Below, piece by piece: positions 5,382 through 5,832 of a DNA stretch of 5,832 bases. The stretch lies in the NCBI GenBank assembly GCA_944363695.1, contig CALVUW010000073.1, positions 1 through 5,832 of the forward strand, read 5' to 3'. Each line of letters opens with the position of its first letter. Position 1 is the stretch's first letter. A model generated the notes under the pieces. That model was given only the letters and a program-made list of their open reading frames with translations. It was not told where the DNA came from and did not search any database. A program made the position numbers and the translations under genes. The stretch comes from an uncultured Bacilli bacterium. Lineage in GTDB: Bacteria > Bacillota_I > Bacilli_A > RF39 > UBA660.

Positions 5382-5507
5382 ATGTCTTGTTCTAATAATT
5401 CAACAGTAACGACTAATTGTTGTCCACGTCCTAGAAATAATTATGTTATTATTATTGTATTATATATTTTACTTGCTATCATTCTAGGATCAGCGCTTAC
5501 TTGGTAA
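5382..5507 (+). CDS. Tiny YjcZ-like membrane protein with CC motif, 41 residues
   Basis: The second gene of the pair encodes a 41-residue protein with a polar head (1-20) and one membrane helix (21-40, beginning YVIIIVLYILLAIILG). The head is Ser/Asn/Thr-rich, with Cys at 3, 13 and 14 followed by PRPRNN. The helix resembles that of the gene before it and of the YjcZ/tiny transmembrane group, while the longer Cys-bearing head is unlike standard YjcZ. The ribosome binding site AAAGGAGGTG (5367-5376) is nearly ideal and stands 5 bases from the ATG. The start is 21 bases after the first gene's stop and a strong terminator follows, so the two are cotranscribed. The role is unknown; a membrane or coat-linked part in late sporulation is inferred from the promoter and the neighbour. 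Confidence 0.78.
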   Translation: MSCSNNSTVTTNCCPRPRNNYVIIIVLYILLAIILGSALTW

Positions 5508-5510
5508 GAG

Positions 5511-5533
5511 AAGAACCCATGGGTTCTTTTTTT
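5511..5533 (+). terminator. Rho-independent terminator of the tiny-protein operon
   Basis: AAGAACCCATGGGTTCTT (5511-5528) is a perfect inverted repeat folding into at least 7 base pairs (AAGAACC with GGTTCTT) with a CATG loop, followed by T7 (5527-5533). It starts 4 bases after the stop codon. Confidence 0.92.
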
Positions 5534-5581
5534 ATGGATATTTTGGGGTAGTTTTAGCAATACTAAAAATGGTGAATACTT

Positions 5582-5832
5582 ATGTACTATTATTTAAATC
5601 AATTTTATTTTTTTGCTATTTTGGGATTTGTGTATGAAAATATATTACATTTAATCACGAAAGGATCTTTTAGCAATAATCCCTTTGTAGGACCATGGAT
5701 GCCTATTTATGGTTTTGGTGTTATTTTAATGATTTTTTTAACACGCTTAATTTTTAATCGTTTGAAAGCTCCCCGATGGTTAAAACAAGTCTGTTTATTT
5801 ATCAGTGTGGTCGTCATTTTAACGATTTTAGA
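5582..5832 (+). CDS. Membrane protein of the 'putative ABC-transporter type IV' family, N-terminal part
   Basis: The first 83 residues are present and the frame is open at the right edge. A membrane helix (about 6-25) contains FVYEN, followed by the loop SFSNNPFVGPWMPIYGFGVI (29-48), a second helix (44-58), a basic loop and a third helix from about 70. The aromatic helix with a conserved Glu, then N-x-F-x-GP-x-x-PIYGFG, is the signature of the PF06541 family. That family is named as ABC-transporter type IV, but its function is not established. The start follows GGTGA (5571-5575) by 6 bases, a weaker ribosome binding site than elsewhere in the window. A terminator lies just upstream, so it needs its own promoter, and I see no clear one in 5534-5575. 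Confidence 0.75.
   Translation, partial: MYYYLNQFYFFAILGFVYENILHLITKGSFSNNPFVGPWMPIYGFGVILMIFLTRLIFNRLKAPRWLKQVCLFISVVVILTIL

Noticed and set aside
1..5832. CRISPR array, transposase, tRNA, rRNA or phage genes
   Set aside because: I found no regularly spaced repeats, no terminal inverted repeats with a transposase frame, and no cloverleaf or rRNA-like sequence.

Overview
The window is AT-rich DNA with tightly spaced genes on both strands and strong AAGGAGG-type ribosome binding sites. It most likely comes from a low-GC, endospore-forming member of the Bacillota. Three genes point to sporulation: a CotD-like coat protein and two tandem tiny transmembrane proteins of the YjcZ type. The BspA-type surface repeat fragment at the left edge is common in gut and oral members of this phylum. 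The genus cannot be fixed from this sequence alone.

Layout, left to right. The C-terminal end of a BspA-like surface repeat protein (1-217, +) is followed by ffh, the signal recognition particle GTPase (293-1600, +), with its own sigma-A promoter. An unassigned gene (1597-2373, -) converges on ffh and shares four bases with its stop codon. It has weak protein-kinase-like motifs. A short divergent region leads to the CotD-like coat gene (2490-2831, +), which ends in a clear terminator. Next come rpoZ, the RNA polymerase omega subunit (2961-3170, +), and recX, a RecA modulator (3308-4069, +). recX converges on prsA, a lipoprotein foldase (4110-5112, -), and a bidirectional terminator sits between them. 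A divergent region of about 170 bases holds the prsA promoter, with a perfect palindrome over its -35 box, and a sigma-K-like promoter facing right. That promoter leads into two tiny membrane protein genes (5280-5360 and 5382-5507, +), closed by a strong terminator. The right edge cuts the start of a membrane protein of the 'putative ABC-transporter type IV' family (5582 onward, +).

The genes do not form one system. They are a series of one- or two-gene units, most with their own promoter and terminator. Housekeeping genes (ffh, rpoZ, recX, prsA) alternate with mother-cell sporulation genes, and ffh and rpoZ lack their usual neighbours. Ffh and PrsA both act in protein export: Ffh delivers nascent chains to the membrane, and PrsA folds exported proteins outside it. 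The most interesting parts are the unassigned kinase-like gene, the cysteine-bearing tiny membrane protein pair with its sigma-K-type promoter, the palindrome over the prsA promoter, and the N-terminally extended coat protein. I see no CRISPR array, insertion sequence, tRNA or rRNA.
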